Assembly (NCBI RefSeq): GCF_965215655.1
Contig: NZ_OZ244111.1
Location: 186,001-250,000 of the forward strand
Length of the DNA stretch: 64,000 nucleotides
Direction of reading: 5' to 3'
Source: Nioella sp965215655
GTDB lineage: Bacteria > Pseudomonadota > Alphaproteobacteria > Rhodobacterales > Rhodobacteraceae
Shown: piece after piece, positions 25,177 through 33,794 of the stretch
How the letters are laid out: the number at the start of each line of letters is the position of its first letter
Position numbering within the stretch: position 1 is the stretch's first letter
Translations under genes and position numbers: made by a program
The notes under the pieces: model-generated
Told to the model about the DNA's origin: nothing
Databases searched by the model: none
Seen by the model: only the letters and a program-made list of their open reading frames with translations

Positions 25177-25486
25177 ACCCGAACCGGCCTTTTTCGGCAG
25201 GTCGCCCGCAGTTTTCCACCGTTAACGCTGCGGTAACAGGGGTGTGACCCTTTTATGACATGCTTCCTTAACATGCCTGTGGAAAAAAAAATTCCACTTG
25301 TTTTCAGTAGATTAAAAGGGTGCCTAAAATTTAGGCAATTCGATGAACCCTGCCAAATACAAGGAAAAATCACCGATCCCAACATTTTATCCCTAAGGTT
25401 ATCCACAGAAACCGTGGACAAGGTTTTCCTTGAACATGCCCCCGGATCGTTGCAGCCGACAATGGAATCGATTCAACTGGATCACG
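25177..25486. other. AT-rich intergenic region with DnaA-box-like sites and palindromes
   Basis: This 310-base gene-free gap is much more AT-rich than its surroundings. It holds TTATCCACA (25399-25407, an exact DnaA box), TGTGGAAAA (25278-25286, reverse complement of TTTTCCACA, within the TTWTNCACA consensus), near-matches TTTTCCACC (25212-25220) and CGTGGACAA (25413-25421), a perfect 17-base dyad TGCCTAAA-A-TTTAGGCA (25321-25337), and a GTGGAA/TTCCAC hairpin (25279-25297). It could be a replication-initiation or DnaA-binding locus, and it must also contain the uvrC promoter. No alphaproteobacterial LexA site (GTTC-N7-GTTC) was found. Confidence 0.5.
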
Positions 25487-27355
25487 ATGTCTGAAACGCC
25501 CTCTGAAATGCCGCTGACCGGCCATGAATTGATCGCCTCTTACCTGAAGCTGATTGACGGCTCTCCGGGCGTTTACCGCATGCTCGATGCGCAGGCGCGG
25601 GTGCTTTACGTGGGCAAGGCGCGGAACCTGAAGAAGCGTGTGGCAAACTATGCCAAGCCCACGGGCCACAGCGCCCGGATCGCCCGGATGATCCGCGAGA
25701 CGACCGAGATGATGTTCCTGACCACGCGCACGGAAACCGAGGCGCTGCTGCTGGAACAGAACCTGATCAAGCAGCTGAAACCGCGCTACAACGTGCTGCT
25801 GCGCGACGACAAGAGCTTCCCAAACATCCTCGTCAGCCGGTCGCACGCATTTCCGCAGATCAAGAAGCATCGCGGCGCGAAGAAGGAGAAGGGCAATTAC
25901 TACGGCCCCTTCGCCAGCGCCGACGCGGTGAACCGGACCCTGAACCAGTTGCAGAAGGTCTTCCTGCTGCGCAACTGCTCAGACGCCACCTTCGATAGCC
26001 GCACACGGCCGTGCCTGCTCTACCAGATCAAGCGGTGCAGCGGCCCTTGCGTGGGCCTGATCTCGGCGGAAGCTTACGCGCAATCGGTTAAGGATGCCGA
26101 GCGGTTTCTGTCCGGCAACGGCGGCCATATTCAGGAGGCGCTGGCGCGGGACATGCAGGCCGCGTCCGAGGCGATGGAATTCGAACGCGCCGCCGCCCTG
26201 CGGGACCGTATCCGCGCGCTGACCGTGGTGCAGGGGGTGCAAGGCATCAACCCGCGCGGCGTGGCCGAGGCCGACGTCGTGGCGTTGCATATGGAGGGCG
26301 GGCAGGCCTGCGTTCAGGTCTTTTTCATCCGCGCCAACCAGAACTGGGGTAACCGCGATTTCTACCCGCGCACCGGGTCCGGCGCGGAAGAGGCAGAGGT
26401 GCTGGAGGCGTTCCTTGGCCAGTTCTATGACGAGAAGGACCCGCCAAGGCAGATACTGCTGTCGCACCCCATCGAGAATGCCGACCTGATGGCAGAGGCA
26501 TTGACGGAAAAACGCGGCCGCAAGGTGGAATTGCTGGTGCCGCTCAGGGGCGAAAAGGCCGAACTGGTGTCCTTCGCGGCAAGGAACGCCCGCGAAAGCC
26601 TCGCCCGTAAGATGAGCGAGGCCGCCACGCAGGGCAGATTGCTGGATGGGCTGGCGGAGGCGTTCGGGCTGGAAAACCCGCCCGAGCGGATCGAGGTCTA
26701 CGACAACTCTCACATCCAGGGCACCAATGCCGTGGGCGGCATGATCGTGGCCGGGCGCGAGGGATTTTTGAAAAGCCAGTACCGCAAGTTCAACATCAAG
26801 GGCGACAGCCTGACGCCGGGCGACGATTTCGGCATGATGAAAGAGGTTCTGAACCGCCGCTTCAAACGCCTGCTGAAAGAAGACCCGGACCGAGAAAGCG
26901 ACGCCTGGCCCGACCTTCTGCTCATCGACGGCGGCGCGGGACAGGTGAGCGCGGTGGCGGAGATCCTTGCCGATCTGGGCATCGACGACGTTCCCTTTAT
27001 CGGCGTCGCCAAGGGGATCGACCGCGATGCGGGCAAGGAGGAGTTCCACCGCCTCGGCAAGCCCGCCTTCGCCCTGAAGCGCAACGACCCGGTGCTTTAT
27101 TTCGTCCAGCGCCTGCGCGACGAGGCGCACCGCTTCGCCATCGGCACGCACCGCGCCAAGCGCGCCAAGGCCATCGGGGCCACGCCTCTGGATGACGTGC
27201 CCGGCGTCGGCGCCACCCGCAAACGTGCGCTTCTGGCCCATTTCGGCAGCGCCAAGGCGGTCAGCCGCGCGGACCTTGCCGATCTGAAGGCCGTGGACGG
27301 GATCTCGGATGCGCTGGCCGAAACAATCTATGATTTCTTCCATGAAAAAGGTTGA
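25487..27355 (+). CDS. uvrC: Excinuclease ABC subunit C
   Basis: A 622-residue UvrC, normal length. The N-terminal GIY-YIG nuclease domain is seen in GVYRMLDAQARVLYVGKARN. The UVR helix hairpin that binds UvrB is at about residues 215-250 (AMEFERAAALRDRIRAL). The C-terminal RNase H-like endonuclease domain follows (IEVYDNSHIQGTNAVGGM, LLIDGGAGQVSA), with helix-hairpin-helix repeats at the end (VPGVGATRKRALLAHFGS). It makes the dual incisions in nucleotide-excision repair. The start at 25487 gives the family N-terminus; upstream codons run through the AT-rich region. Confidence 0.96.
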   Translation: MSETPSEMPLTGHELIASYLKLIDGSPGVYRMLDAQARVLYVGKARNLKKRVANYAKPTGHSARIARMIRETTEMMFLTTRTETEALLLEQNLIKQLKPRYNVLLRDDKSFPNILVSRSHAFPQIKKHRGAKKEKGNYYGPFASADAVNRTLNQLQKVFLLRNCSDATFDSRTRPCLLYQIKRCSGPCVGLISAEAYAQSVKDAERFLSGNGGHIQEALARDMQAASEAMEFERAAALRDRIRALTVVQGVQGINPRGVAEADVVALHMEGGQACVQVFFIRANQNWGNRDFYPRTGSGAEEAEVLEAFLGQFYDEKDPPRQILLSHPIENADLMAEALTEKRGRKVELLVPLRGEKAELVSFAARNARESLARKMSEAATQGRLLDGLAEAFGLENPPERIEVYDNSHIQGTNAVGGMIVAGREGFLKSQYRKFNIKGDSLTPGDDFGMMKEVLNRRFKRLLKEDPDRESDAWPDLLLIDGGAGQVSAVAEILADLGIDDVPFIGVAKGIDRDAGKEEFHRLGKPAFALKRNDPVLYFVQRLRDEAHRFAIGTHRAKRAKAIGATPLDDVPGVGATRKRALLAHFGSAKAVSRADLADLKAVDGISDALAETIYDFFHEKG

Positions 27356-27431
27356 CCCCGTGCGCGCAAAATCGCGCGGGGCGTTGCCGCCGGGGCTGGT
27401 CCCGCCCCTGCAACCGCGCTAATGCTTGGCC

Positions 27432-28103
27432 ATGCGATGGACCTTGCCAAATATCCTGACAGTCGCGCGGCTTGCCGCCGCCCCCGGCGTTGCGATCATC
27501 TTCCTGATCCTGCCGCGCCCCTATGCCGACTGGGTCGCCCTGATCCTCTTCGTGACAGCGGCCCTGACCGACTGGCTCGACGGCTATCTGGCGCGTCTGT
27601 GGAAACAGCATAGCCGTTTCGGCGCCATGCTCGACCCGATTGCCGACAAGGCGATGGTGGTGATCGCCCTGGCCACGCTGATGGGGCTTTTCGGGTTCCA
27701 GACCGTGTTGATTCTGCCCGTCGCCGCGATCCTGTTCCGAGAGGTCTTCGTCTCTGGCCTGCGCGAATTCCTCGGCAACAAGGCGGGCACGCTCAGCGTG
27801 ACGAAACTGGCCAAGTGGAAAACCACCGTGCAGATGGTCGCCATCGCGGTGCTGTTTTCCTACGGGATTTTCGAGCATCATTTTGGAATGAATGTCTATG
27901 GCATGTCAGCCGAAATCGTTGCCCAGATCTTTGCAGGCGAGGTCGAGGATGAGTTCCACCTTGTCGCCCTCAGCCAATGGGCCAACCGCGCCTATTACGG
28001 CGGCATCGTCCTGCTGTGGCTTGCGGCGGCACTGACCGTGGTGACAGGCGTGGACTACCTGGCCAAGGCCATGCCCCATCTGCGGGAGGACCCCCATGAT
28101 TGA
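27432..28103 (+). CDS. pgsA: CDP-diacylglycerol-glycerol-3-phosphate 3-phosphatidyltransferase
   Basis: A 223-residue membrane enzyme of phosphatidylglycerol synthesis. The CDP-alcohol phosphotransferase motif D-x2-DG-x2-AR-x8-G-x3-D-x3-D is complete in TDWLDGYLARLWKQ through GAMLDPIADKAM. It opens with MRWTLPNILTVARL, as expected. The ATG at 27432 is preferred over a TTG two codons earlier. It overlaps moaD by 8 bases, giving a pgsA-moaD-moaE operon. Confidence 0.95.
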   Translation: MRWTLPNILTVARLAAAPGVAIIFLILPRPYADWVALILFVTAALTDWLDGYLARLWKQHSRFGAMLDPIADKAMVVIALATLMGLFGFQTVLILPVAAILFREVFVSGLREFLGNKAGTLSVTKLAKWKTTVQMVAIAVLFSYGIFEHHFGMNVYGMSAEIVAQIFAGEVEDEFHLVALSQWANRAYYGGIVLLWLAAALTVVTGVDYLAKAMPHLREDPHD

Positions 28104-28344
28104 GCTGCGCTATTTCGCCTGGCTGCGCGAACGCGTGGGCACAGCGCACGAAACCATCGAAACAGAGGCCAGCACCGTGGCCGAACTGATCGAAGAGCTG
28201 AAAGCGCGGGATGAGGGCTATGCCTTTGCGTTCTCTGACCTCAAGGCCATCCGCGCCGCGGTGGATCAGGACCTGGTCGATCTGGACGCGCCGATTGCGG
28301 GGGCGAAGGAAGTCGCCTTCTTCCCGCCGATGACCGGGGGCTGA
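28096..28344 (+). CDS. moaD: Molybdopterin synthase sulfur carrier subunit
   Basis: An 82-residue ubiquitin-like protein ending in the Gly-Gly tail (FFPPMTGG) that is adenylated and thiocarboxylated. It donates sulfur to precursor Z together with MoaE, whose gene starts two bases downstream. Start codon overlaps pgsA, so expression is coupled. Length and ending match the family. Confidence 0.94.
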   Translation: MIELRYFAWLRERVGTAHETIETEASTVAELIEELKARDEGYAFAFSDLKAIRAAVDQDLVDLDAPIAGAKEVAFFPPMTGG

Positions 28345-28345
28345 G

Positions 28346-28801
28346 ATGCCCGAGATCATCGTTCAGTCCGACAGCTTCGACATGGGCGAGATGCTCAACC
28401 GCTTTGCGGCGCGGCAGGCGAATGCGGGCGCGGTGGTCAGCTTTTCCGGCATCGTTCGCGATGTGGCGACGGGCGATCTCGACGCCATGGAGATCGAGCA
28501 CTACCCGGGCATGACCGAAAAAGCGCTGGCAAAGATCGCAGAGGAGGCGATGAGCCGATGGCAACTGGCCGACGCTTTCATCCTGCACCGCTACGGGCGC
28601 ATGGGGCAGGGCGACACCATCATGATGGTCGCCACCGCTTCGCGTCACCGGGCAGATGCCTTCGCGGCGGCAGAGTTTCTGATGGACTACCTGAAATCGC
28701 GCGCGCCGTTCTGGAAGAAGGAAATCACGGGCGAGGGCGCGGCATGGGTCGCGGCCCGCGACGAGGATGAAGACGCCCTCGCGCGCTGGCAGCAGCGGTA
28801 G
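28346..28801 (+). CDS. moaE: Molybdopterin synthase catalytic subunit
   Basis: A 151-residue MoaE. The start region has VSFSGIVRD, the middle has MEIEHYPGMTEKAL, HRYGRMGQGD is the dimer/active-site loop, and the conserved catalytic lysines are in RAPFWKKEI. It forms the heterotetramer with MoaD that makes molybdopterin. Last gene of the pgsA-moaD-moaE operon; 382 bases without a gene follow. Confidence 0.95.
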   Translation: MPEIIVQSDSFDMGEMLNRFAARQANAGAVVSFSGIVRDVATGDLDAMEIEHYPGMTEKALAKIAEEAMSRWQLADAFILHRYGRMGQGDTIMMVATASRHRADAFAAAEFLMDYLKSRAPFWKKEITGEGAAWVAARDEDEDALARWQQR

Positions 28802-29002
28802 GCTCATGATCTGACCGTCATTTTCGGAAAGGACTGCGGCGCCGCAGGAATGCGGGGCAATGGGCATGGAACCGGCCTGCCTTGGCCCTTTCGGGGCTGT
28901 CTTCGGCAAAGGCCCAGAAATCCCCTCGTGATCCGGAAACCGGCGTCACCCGGCAAGCGCTTGGACCATACAAAAGCACAAATCCCCTAAGAATTCGTGA
29001 AC

Positions 29003-29046
29003 TTTCCCCTTCTTCTTGGCAAAAAATACTCCCGCCGGAGGCATCC
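29003..29046 (-). repeat. Dispersed repeat module B, copy 1 (terminator-like)
   Basis: On the minus strand this reads GCCTCCGGCGGGAGTATTTT then TTGCCAAGAAGAAG: a GC-rich hairpin (GGAG... wait-free stem CTCC/GGAG at 29029-29032 and 29037-29040) followed by a T-run and a purine-rich tail. It recurs at 41156, 52843 and 62732. Here it lies downstream of the leftward 29184-31441 operon and could serve as its terminator. Confidence 0.75.
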
Positions 29047-29092
29047 AAACCCCTCCACACGCCCGACCCGATGACAGACGCATAACCAGCAA

Positions 29093-29183
29093 CCACGTGT
29101 CCGTGGCAACACGGCCCGACGAGGGCCCCGAAGGGGCCTGAGAAGGGCCGTTCCCGGGTCGGCGACGCAGTCGGCGAAACCGC
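29093..29183 (-). repeat. Dispersed repeat module A, copy 1
   Basis: A roughly 90-base element that begins immediately after the TAG stop of the 29184-29510 gene. On the minus strand it runs GCGGTTTCGCCGACTGCGTC, then GGCCCCTTCGGGGCC, and ends CGTGTTGCCACGGACACG. The same order of blocks recurs at 41007, 52710 and 61054. It contains nested hairpins and no open reading frame of note. Confidence 0.75.
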
Positions 29184-29510
29184 CTACCCCTGGTTCTGCT
29201 GTTCCACGTGGATGCGCAGCTCTTCGGCTTCCTGCCGCGCCTCGCGCAAACCCTCCATGGCTGCCCGCAGCTCGGCCTCGGTCTGGGTGATCTGGTTGGT
29301 CAGTTCCGCTTCGCGGTGCTGCAGGTAGGAAATCGCCTGATCGCGGGTCTCTTCCGCGTCATGCAGCGCCTTGGCCATTTCCTCCAACTCGTTCATGTCG
29401 ACGCCCGACACCCGTGTCAGCCGGTGCACCAGCCAGTTGGCGAACCAGCCAAGCGCGAAGGCCACGAAGAGGATGATCGCGATCACCACGATGAATTCGG
29501 TGCGGTTCAT
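29184..29510 (-). CDS. Membrane-anchored coiled-coil protein of unknown function
   Basis: A 108-residue protein with one N-terminal transmembrane helix (about 6-28, FIVVIAIILFVAFALGWF) and a long charged helix rich in Glu/Arg/Gln with heptad character from about 40 to the end. It starts within the stop of the OmpA-family gene (ATGA), so the two are co-translated. A role as an inner-membrane partner for the OmpA-family protein is a guess from linkage. I do not recognise a named family. Confidence 0.8.
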   Translation of the reverse strand: MNRTEFIVVIAIILFVAFALGWFANWLVHRLTRVSGVDMNELEEMAKALHDAEETRDQAISYLQHREAELTNQITQTEAELRAAMEGLREARQEAEELRIHVEQQNQG

Positions 29511-31441
29511 TCGGTGTCCTCCTCGGCCGCTGCGGGCACTAGGTTATCGGGGCGCATCACGGGCCGGGGGGCATCGGCCAGCAGCTGTGCGCGGGCCTCG
29601 GCGGCCTCGCGTGCATCGCGTTCCGCCACGTCGCTGGCCAGCAGAAATTCGATCCGCCGGTTGGTCTCGCGCCCGTCTTCGCTGTCATTGTCGGCAATGG
29701 GCCGCGTCTCGCCATAGCCCTGCGCGGTCAGGTTCGCGGTCAGCACCCGCCGCGCCAAAAGCCCGTTCAGCACCGCGTCGGCCCGGCCCTGGCTCAGCCG
29801 CAGGTTCATTTCCTCGCGGCCCTGGCTGTCGGTGTGGCCGCCGATCTCCATATCCACATGGGAACAGTCCGGCAGGATCTCGGCCAGATCGTCCAGAATG
29901 CGCCCCGTCTCTTCGTTGATCTCGACCGATCCGGGATCGAAGGTGATCTTGCGCTGATCGAGAATGGCATTGATCCGGTCGAGGCACTGTTGCGGCGTCA
30001 AGAGCCCGGTCTGCGGGTCCAGGCTGGCCACATAGGTTACGTCGATCTCGAACCTTTCGGCGGCGCCCAGAAGCTCGCTCATCAACTGGCTCAGGTCAGA
30101 GGTGGTGCTTTCGCTGCCGGAATTGCCTCGAATGCGCACGGTGTCGGGTTCGACCACGACGGCCCCGTTATGCAGCTGTGCCATGGCCTCCAGCCCGGCC
30201 ATCACCCGCAGGGTCCAGCCGCCGGGCAGGTCTTCGTCGATACGGGTCGCGACATAGGTATTCTGGCGGCCGAACAACGCCGTGGCATAGGCTTGCACGG
30301 CCTCGGTGATGCGCTCATCGGGCAGGCGGCCACGCAGTTGCACATAGCCCTCGGGGCTGCGGGTGGCGGTAAAGGTTGGCAGGCCGTCTTCGGCCTCTTC
30401 CTCGGGCGGCGGGTCGGGCAGCACGGCGTGGAGCGAAAAGACCTCCGGCAGGGCGGCGTCCAGTTCGCCGATGACTTCGTCGAATAGATCCGGTGAGGTG
30501 CCTTGCGCCACGATCAGGGTGATATCGGCATCCGAGAAGGTCACGGTCGCATCCTCGAACCGGCTGACCGCGGCAATCGCCAACTCGGCGGCGGTGGCCC
30601 AGTTGGGCGACGGCACGCCAAGCCCGATGCGGCAGCTGTCCTGCCCGGTCAGCCCGGCATTGCGCGCAGCGGTCAGGATGCGGTCGCGGCTGTCTTCGGT
30701 CCCGGCGGAGCAGGACTCGAACCGACCGCCGCCTGCGGATTGGACATAGCGCAAGGTGAACGGCGTGATCACCGGGCGGGGGGCCGAGATATCCAGCACC
30801 AGCTGGACCGAAGAGGGGCGGTTTTCCTCAAGGAAGCGCTGCCACTGGTCGCGTTGCTGACGGCTGTCGGCCACCGCCTCGACCACCACCTGCCCGTCAT
30901 AGACGGAAACCTTGGCGCGCGGCAGTTCCGCCAGGGCCAGCAGGCCGAAACGCAGCGCGGGCGCCCATCCGGCGGGCACCGGGAAAGCGGCGGTTTCGAC
31001 CATGTTGGCTACGTGCAGGCCATCGGCCAGTTCGTTGATTCCCGTGGTCAGGCTGTCATCGCCATCGGCGGTCGGCACCAGCCCGATCAGCGACACCCCG
31101 TCATCGTTGCGCAGCATCTCCAGCGAAAAGCGTGGCGGTTCGATACCTTCGGGGTCCAGCACGTCCATATTGTCGATGATGCGGTCGGTATCCACGATCT
31201 CGGCAGCGCGGCGCAGGGCGTGAAAGCGCGCGGCCTCGTCCGGGGCGGTCCCAGCCATCAGCACGCGCAACCCGTCGGCCCCGATCTCGACCCAGTCGAG
31301 CCCGTCTTCGCGCATGGCGAAATTGACCGCCTGCACCGATTGCTGCTCGATCTGACGCGCGCCGAAGACAGCCATGAACAGGCTGAGCACGGCGGCAAGC
31401 GCAAAGGCCCCCAAAGCGGCGAAATGAAAGGCTAAACGCAT
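29507..31441 (-). CDS. OmpA family protein with BON-like repeats
   Basis: A 644-residue envelope protein. An N-terminal hydrophobic segment (about 8-27) acts as signal or anchor. The middle part contains repeated BON-like domains. The C-terminal OmpA peptidoglycan-binding domain (about 490-600) shows the hallmark GGHTDSQGREEMNLRLSQGR, GYGETRPIADN and NRRIEF. The C-terminal tail is Ala/Arg/Glu-rich. It probably tethers the envelope to peptidoglycan. It is transcribed with the downstream coiled-coil membrane protein. Confidence 0.88.
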   Translation of the reverse strand: MRLAFHFAALGAFALAAVLSLFMAVFGARQIEQQSVQAVNFAMREDGLDWVEIGADGLRVLMAGTAPDEAARFHALRRAAEIVDTDRIIDNMDVLDPEGIEPPRFSLEMLRNDDGVSLIGLVPTADGDDSLTTGINELADGLHVANMVETAAFPVPAGWAPALRFGLLALAELPRAKVSVYDGQVVVEAVADSRQQRDQWQRFLEENRPSSVQLVLDISAPRPVITPFTLRYVQSAGGGRFESCSAGTEDSRDRILTAARNAGLTGQDSCRIGLGVPSPNWATAAELAIAAVSRFEDATVTFSDADITLIVAQGTSPDLFDEVIGELDAALPEVFSLHAVLPDPPPEEEAEDGLPTFTATRSPEGYVQLRGRLPDERITEAVQAYATALFGRQNTYVATRIDEDLPGGWTLRVMAGLEAMAQLHNGAVVVEPDTVRIRGNSGSESTTSDLSQLMSELLGAAERFEIDVTYVASLDPQTGLLTPQQCLDRINAILDQRKITFDPGSVEINEETGRILDDLAEILPDCSHVDMEIGGHTDSQGREEMNLRLSQGRADAVLNGLLARRVLTANLTAQGYGETRPIADNDSEDGRETNRRIEFLLASDVAERDAREAAEARAQLLADAPRPVMRPDNLVPAAAEEDTE

Positions 31442-31492
31442 GCGTCTTGTGACTGCCCCAGGATCAATTGCATCTGCTTTAACGGCTAGGCC

Positions 31493-32464
31493 CTAGAGGT
31501 TCAATGAAACGAGCGCTGCGGCGGCAAAAAACAGCGCAGGGATCAGACCCGCGTCACGATTGGCGCGGAACAGGTGCATGCAGATATCGGGGTCGTCGAT
31601 ATCCAGCCGCCCCATCTGCCAGACCATGTGCCAGCCAAAGCCCCATGCCCCGACAAGCGCCAGAACCAGCGACAGGATGCCCGCAGAAGGCGTCAACGCC
31701 CCGATTATGGCCACGGCCATCAGTACGACCGACAGCACCAGAAAGCCCCGCAGGATGGGTTTGGTGTTGTCTCCGAACAGGCGCGCGGTGGATTTCACGC
31801 CAATGAGCGCGTCGTCTTCCTTGTCCTGATGGGCGTAGATCGTGTCGTAGAAGATCGTCCAGGCCATGCCTGCGAGGTAGAGCACGACGGGTGGCCAGGA
31901 AAGACTGCCGGTATGGGCGACCCATGCCAGAAGCGCGCCCCAGTTGAAGGCAATGCCGAGAAAGACCTGCGGCCACCAGGTGAAGCGTTTGGCGAAGGGG
32001 TAGATGACGACCGGCAGCAGCGCGATGATCCCCATCAGGATCGCTGCACTGTTGAAGGTCAGCAGGATCGCAAAGGCCACCAGGGCCTGTATGGCGAGCC
32101 AAGCAAAAGCCTGCTTCACGCTGACCTGCCCCGACGGGATGGGCCGAGACCTTGTGCGTGCCACGGCGGCGTCAAACTCGCGGTCGGTGATGTCGTTCCA
32201 CGTACAGCCCGCGCCGCGCATCAGGAACGCCCCCATGCCGCAGCCAAGCGCGATCCACAGGTCTTCCCATCTGGGCGTCGTGGCGGCAGCGGCCAGCCCC
32301 ACGCCCCACCAGCAGGGCAGAAGCAGCAGCCATGTGCCGATCGGCCGGTCGGCCCGCGACAGGCGCAGATAGGGGCGGGACCACGCGGGCGCCAGCCGAT
32401 CCACCCAATTGCCGTGCACGGCGTCATGCACCTGCCCCTCTGGCGTTTCGTTCAAGCCGGTCAT
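31493..32464 (-). CDS. ubiA: 4-hydroxybenzoate octaprenyltransferase
   Basis: A 323-residue UbiA prenyltransferase of ubiquinone synthesis, with about eight membrane helices. The two Asp-rich prenyl-diphosphate motifs are NDITDREFDAAVARTRSRPI and YAHQDKEDD. RADRPIGTWLLLLPCWWG is the usual N-terminal signature. The start at 32464 is chosen because further upstream codons run into the divergent rsmE gene, whose ATG is only 12 bases away. Both promoters must therefore overlap the opposite coding region. Confidence 0.95.
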   Translation of the reverse strand: MTGLNETPEGQVHDAVHGNWVDRLAPAWSRPYLRLSRADRPIGTWLLLLPCWWGVGLAAAATTPRWEDLWIALGCGMGAFLMRGAGCTWNDITDREFDAAVARTRSRPIPSGQVSVKQAFAWLAIQALVAFAILLTFNSAAILMGIIALLPVVIYPFAKRFTWWPQVFLGIAFNWGALLAWVAHTGSLSWPPVVLYLAGMAWTIFYDTIYAHQDKEDDALIGVKSTARLFGDNTKPILRGFLVLSVVLMAVAIIGALTPSAGILSLVLALVGAWGFGWHMVWQMGRLDIDDPDICMHLFRANRDAGLIPALFFAAAALVSLNL

Positions 32465-32476
32465 AAGGTCCGTCCC

Positions 32477-33205
32477 ATGTCGTCGCGTGCAAAGATACGG
32501 CTCTTCGTAGAGCATCCCCTTGGGCAAGGGCAAACGGTTCCCTTGTCGCGGGAACAGGCGCATTACCTCTTTGGGGTGATGCGACTTGGTGTGGGGGCCG
32601 AAGTGGCCCTGTTCAACGGCCATGACGGGGAATGGACGGCCGAGGTGGTGGAGGCCGGAAAGCGTGGTGGTGTTCTCGACTGCCGCGATCAGGCCGCGCC
32701 GCAGATGTTGCCGCCAGACCTGTGGCTGATCTTTGCCCCGATCAAGAAGGCGCGCACCGATTTCATCGTCGAGAAAGCCGCCGAAATGGGCGCTGCCCGG
32801 ATCATGCCGGTGCAGACCGGCTTCACCAATTCCGAACGCATAAGGCAGGACCGGCTACAGGCCCATGCGGTTGAGGCCGCCGAACAATGCGGCGGCACCT
32901 ATGTGCCCCCGGTCGAGGATCTGCAGAAGCTCGACCGGTTGTTGGCGAATTGGCCCGAGGATCGGCAGCTCATATTCTGCGACGAAAGCCTCGTCGGGGC
33001 TCGCGCCGCGTTGGAGGCGGCACCCAAGGGCGACAAATGGGCGATCCTGATTGGTCCCGAGGGCGGGTTTTCCGACGCCGAACGCGCACGGCTCACCGCC
33101 CATCCCGCCACGACCGCGATCAGCCTCGGCCCCCGCATCCTGCGCGCCGATACCGCCGCCGTCGCGGCGCTGACGTTGTTTCAATCCACGCGGGGCGACT
33201 GGTGA
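32477..33205 (+). CDS. rsmE: 16S rRNA (uracil1498-N3)-methyltransferase
   Basis: A 242-residue SPOUT-family methyltransferase. It has the PUA-like N-domain (RLFVEHPL, HYLFGVMRLGVGAEVALFNG) and the knotted SAM-binding end (LIGPEGGFSDAERA, LGPRILRADTAAVAAL). The start at 32477 gives the normal family length; the frame is open far upstream but that is antisense to ubiA. Its stop overlaps the next gene in a GTGA. Confidence 0.95.
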   Translation: MSSRAKIRLFVEHPLGQGQTVPLSREQAHYLFGVMRLGVGAEVALFNGHDGEWTAEVVEAGKRGGVLDCRDQAAPQMLPPDLWLIFAPIKKARTDFIVEKAAEMGAARIMPVQTGFTNSERIRQDRLQAHAVEAAEQCGGTYVPPVEDLQKLDRLLANWPEDRQLIFCDESLVGARAALEAAPKGDKWAILIGPEGGFSDAERARLTAHPATTAISLGPRILRADTAAVAALTLFQSTRGDW

Positions 33206-33735
33206 GCGGTTTCTTCCGACCCGAGGCGATGGCCACCCTGCGCCGCTGGCGTGAGGCGCTGATCGGGCTGGCGGTGCTGGCCGCGGGGGCCTTCGTGGCG
33301 TTGGCGGCGCTGACTGTCATTATCCTGGGCGTGGGCATTGCCTTTGCGGCCATCGGCCTCTTTCTGCTATGGGGCGGTATCCAGCGAGGACGGTTCCGGC
33401 AGGCGGCCATCGGGCCGGGGATCGTGACGCTCGATGAAGGCCGCGTGACCTATATGGGGCCGCTGGACGGGGGCGTCATCGACATCGAGGATATGACCGT
33501 GCTGATGCTGGATGGTCGCAGCCGCCCGCCGGTCTGGGTGCTGCGCCAGAACCATGCCGCGCCGGTTCACATTCCGGTGAATGCCACGGGGGCGGACCGG
33601 CTCTTTGACGCGTTCTTGCGATTGCCGGGCATTCATACCGGGCAAATGGTTTGGAAACTGAACCGTTCCGAAAGGAATCTGGTGCTGATCTGGGAACGCG
33701 AAGATGGGCTCGGCTGGCCTCAGGCGCTGAATTGA
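33202..33735 (+). CDS. Conserved membrane protein of unknown function
   Basis: A 177-residue protein starting with GTG within the rsmE stop. Two transmembrane helices lie at about 20-60 (IGLAVLAAGAFVALAALTVI and GVGIAFAAIGLFLLWGG). A soluble domain of about 110 residues follows (VTYMGPLDGGVIDIEDMTVL) that looks like a small beta-rich PH-like fold. No named family recognised. Coupling to rsmE suggests co-expression rather than shared function. Confidence 0.75.
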   Translation: MSGFFRPEAMATLRRWREALIGLAVLAAGAFVALAALTVIILGVGIAFAAIGLFLLWGGIQRGRFRQAAIGPGIVTLDEGRVTYMGPLDGGVIDIEDMTVLMLDGRSRPPVWVLRQNHAAPVHIPVNATGADRLFDAFLRLPGIHTGQMVWKLNRSERNLVLIWEREDGLGWPQALN

Positions 33736-33794
33736 CACCGCCTGCATTTGCACCCATCAAGGGCCCCTGAAAGCGACAGTGCAGGAGCAGCCCC

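Larger units (their letters stand above)
28802..29183. other. Gene-free convergent intergenic region
   Basis: This 382-base gap lies between the convergent moaE and the coiled-coil membrane protein gene. Directly after moaE is a palindrome CTGCGGC-GCCGCAG (28834-28847). The right half is filled by repeat modules B (about 29003-29046) and A (29093-29183), both in minus orientation. Short reading frames here overlap these repeats, have no ribosome-binding sites, and are not credible genes. Confidence 0.6.

Noticed and set aside
25301..25486. LexA (SOS) box upstream of uvrC
   Set aside because: Only isolated GAAC/GTTC tetramers occur; no GTTC-N7-GTTC or GAAC-N7-GAAC pair was found.
25255..25494. 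A 79-codon frame in the AT-rich gap before uvrC
   Set aside because: No ribosome-binding site or conserved motif; it spans the DnaA-box-like sites and dyads, which better explain the region.
28818..29096. Short frames in the gap after moaE
   Set aside because: They run over repeat module B, have no ribosome-binding site, and show no conservation pattern.
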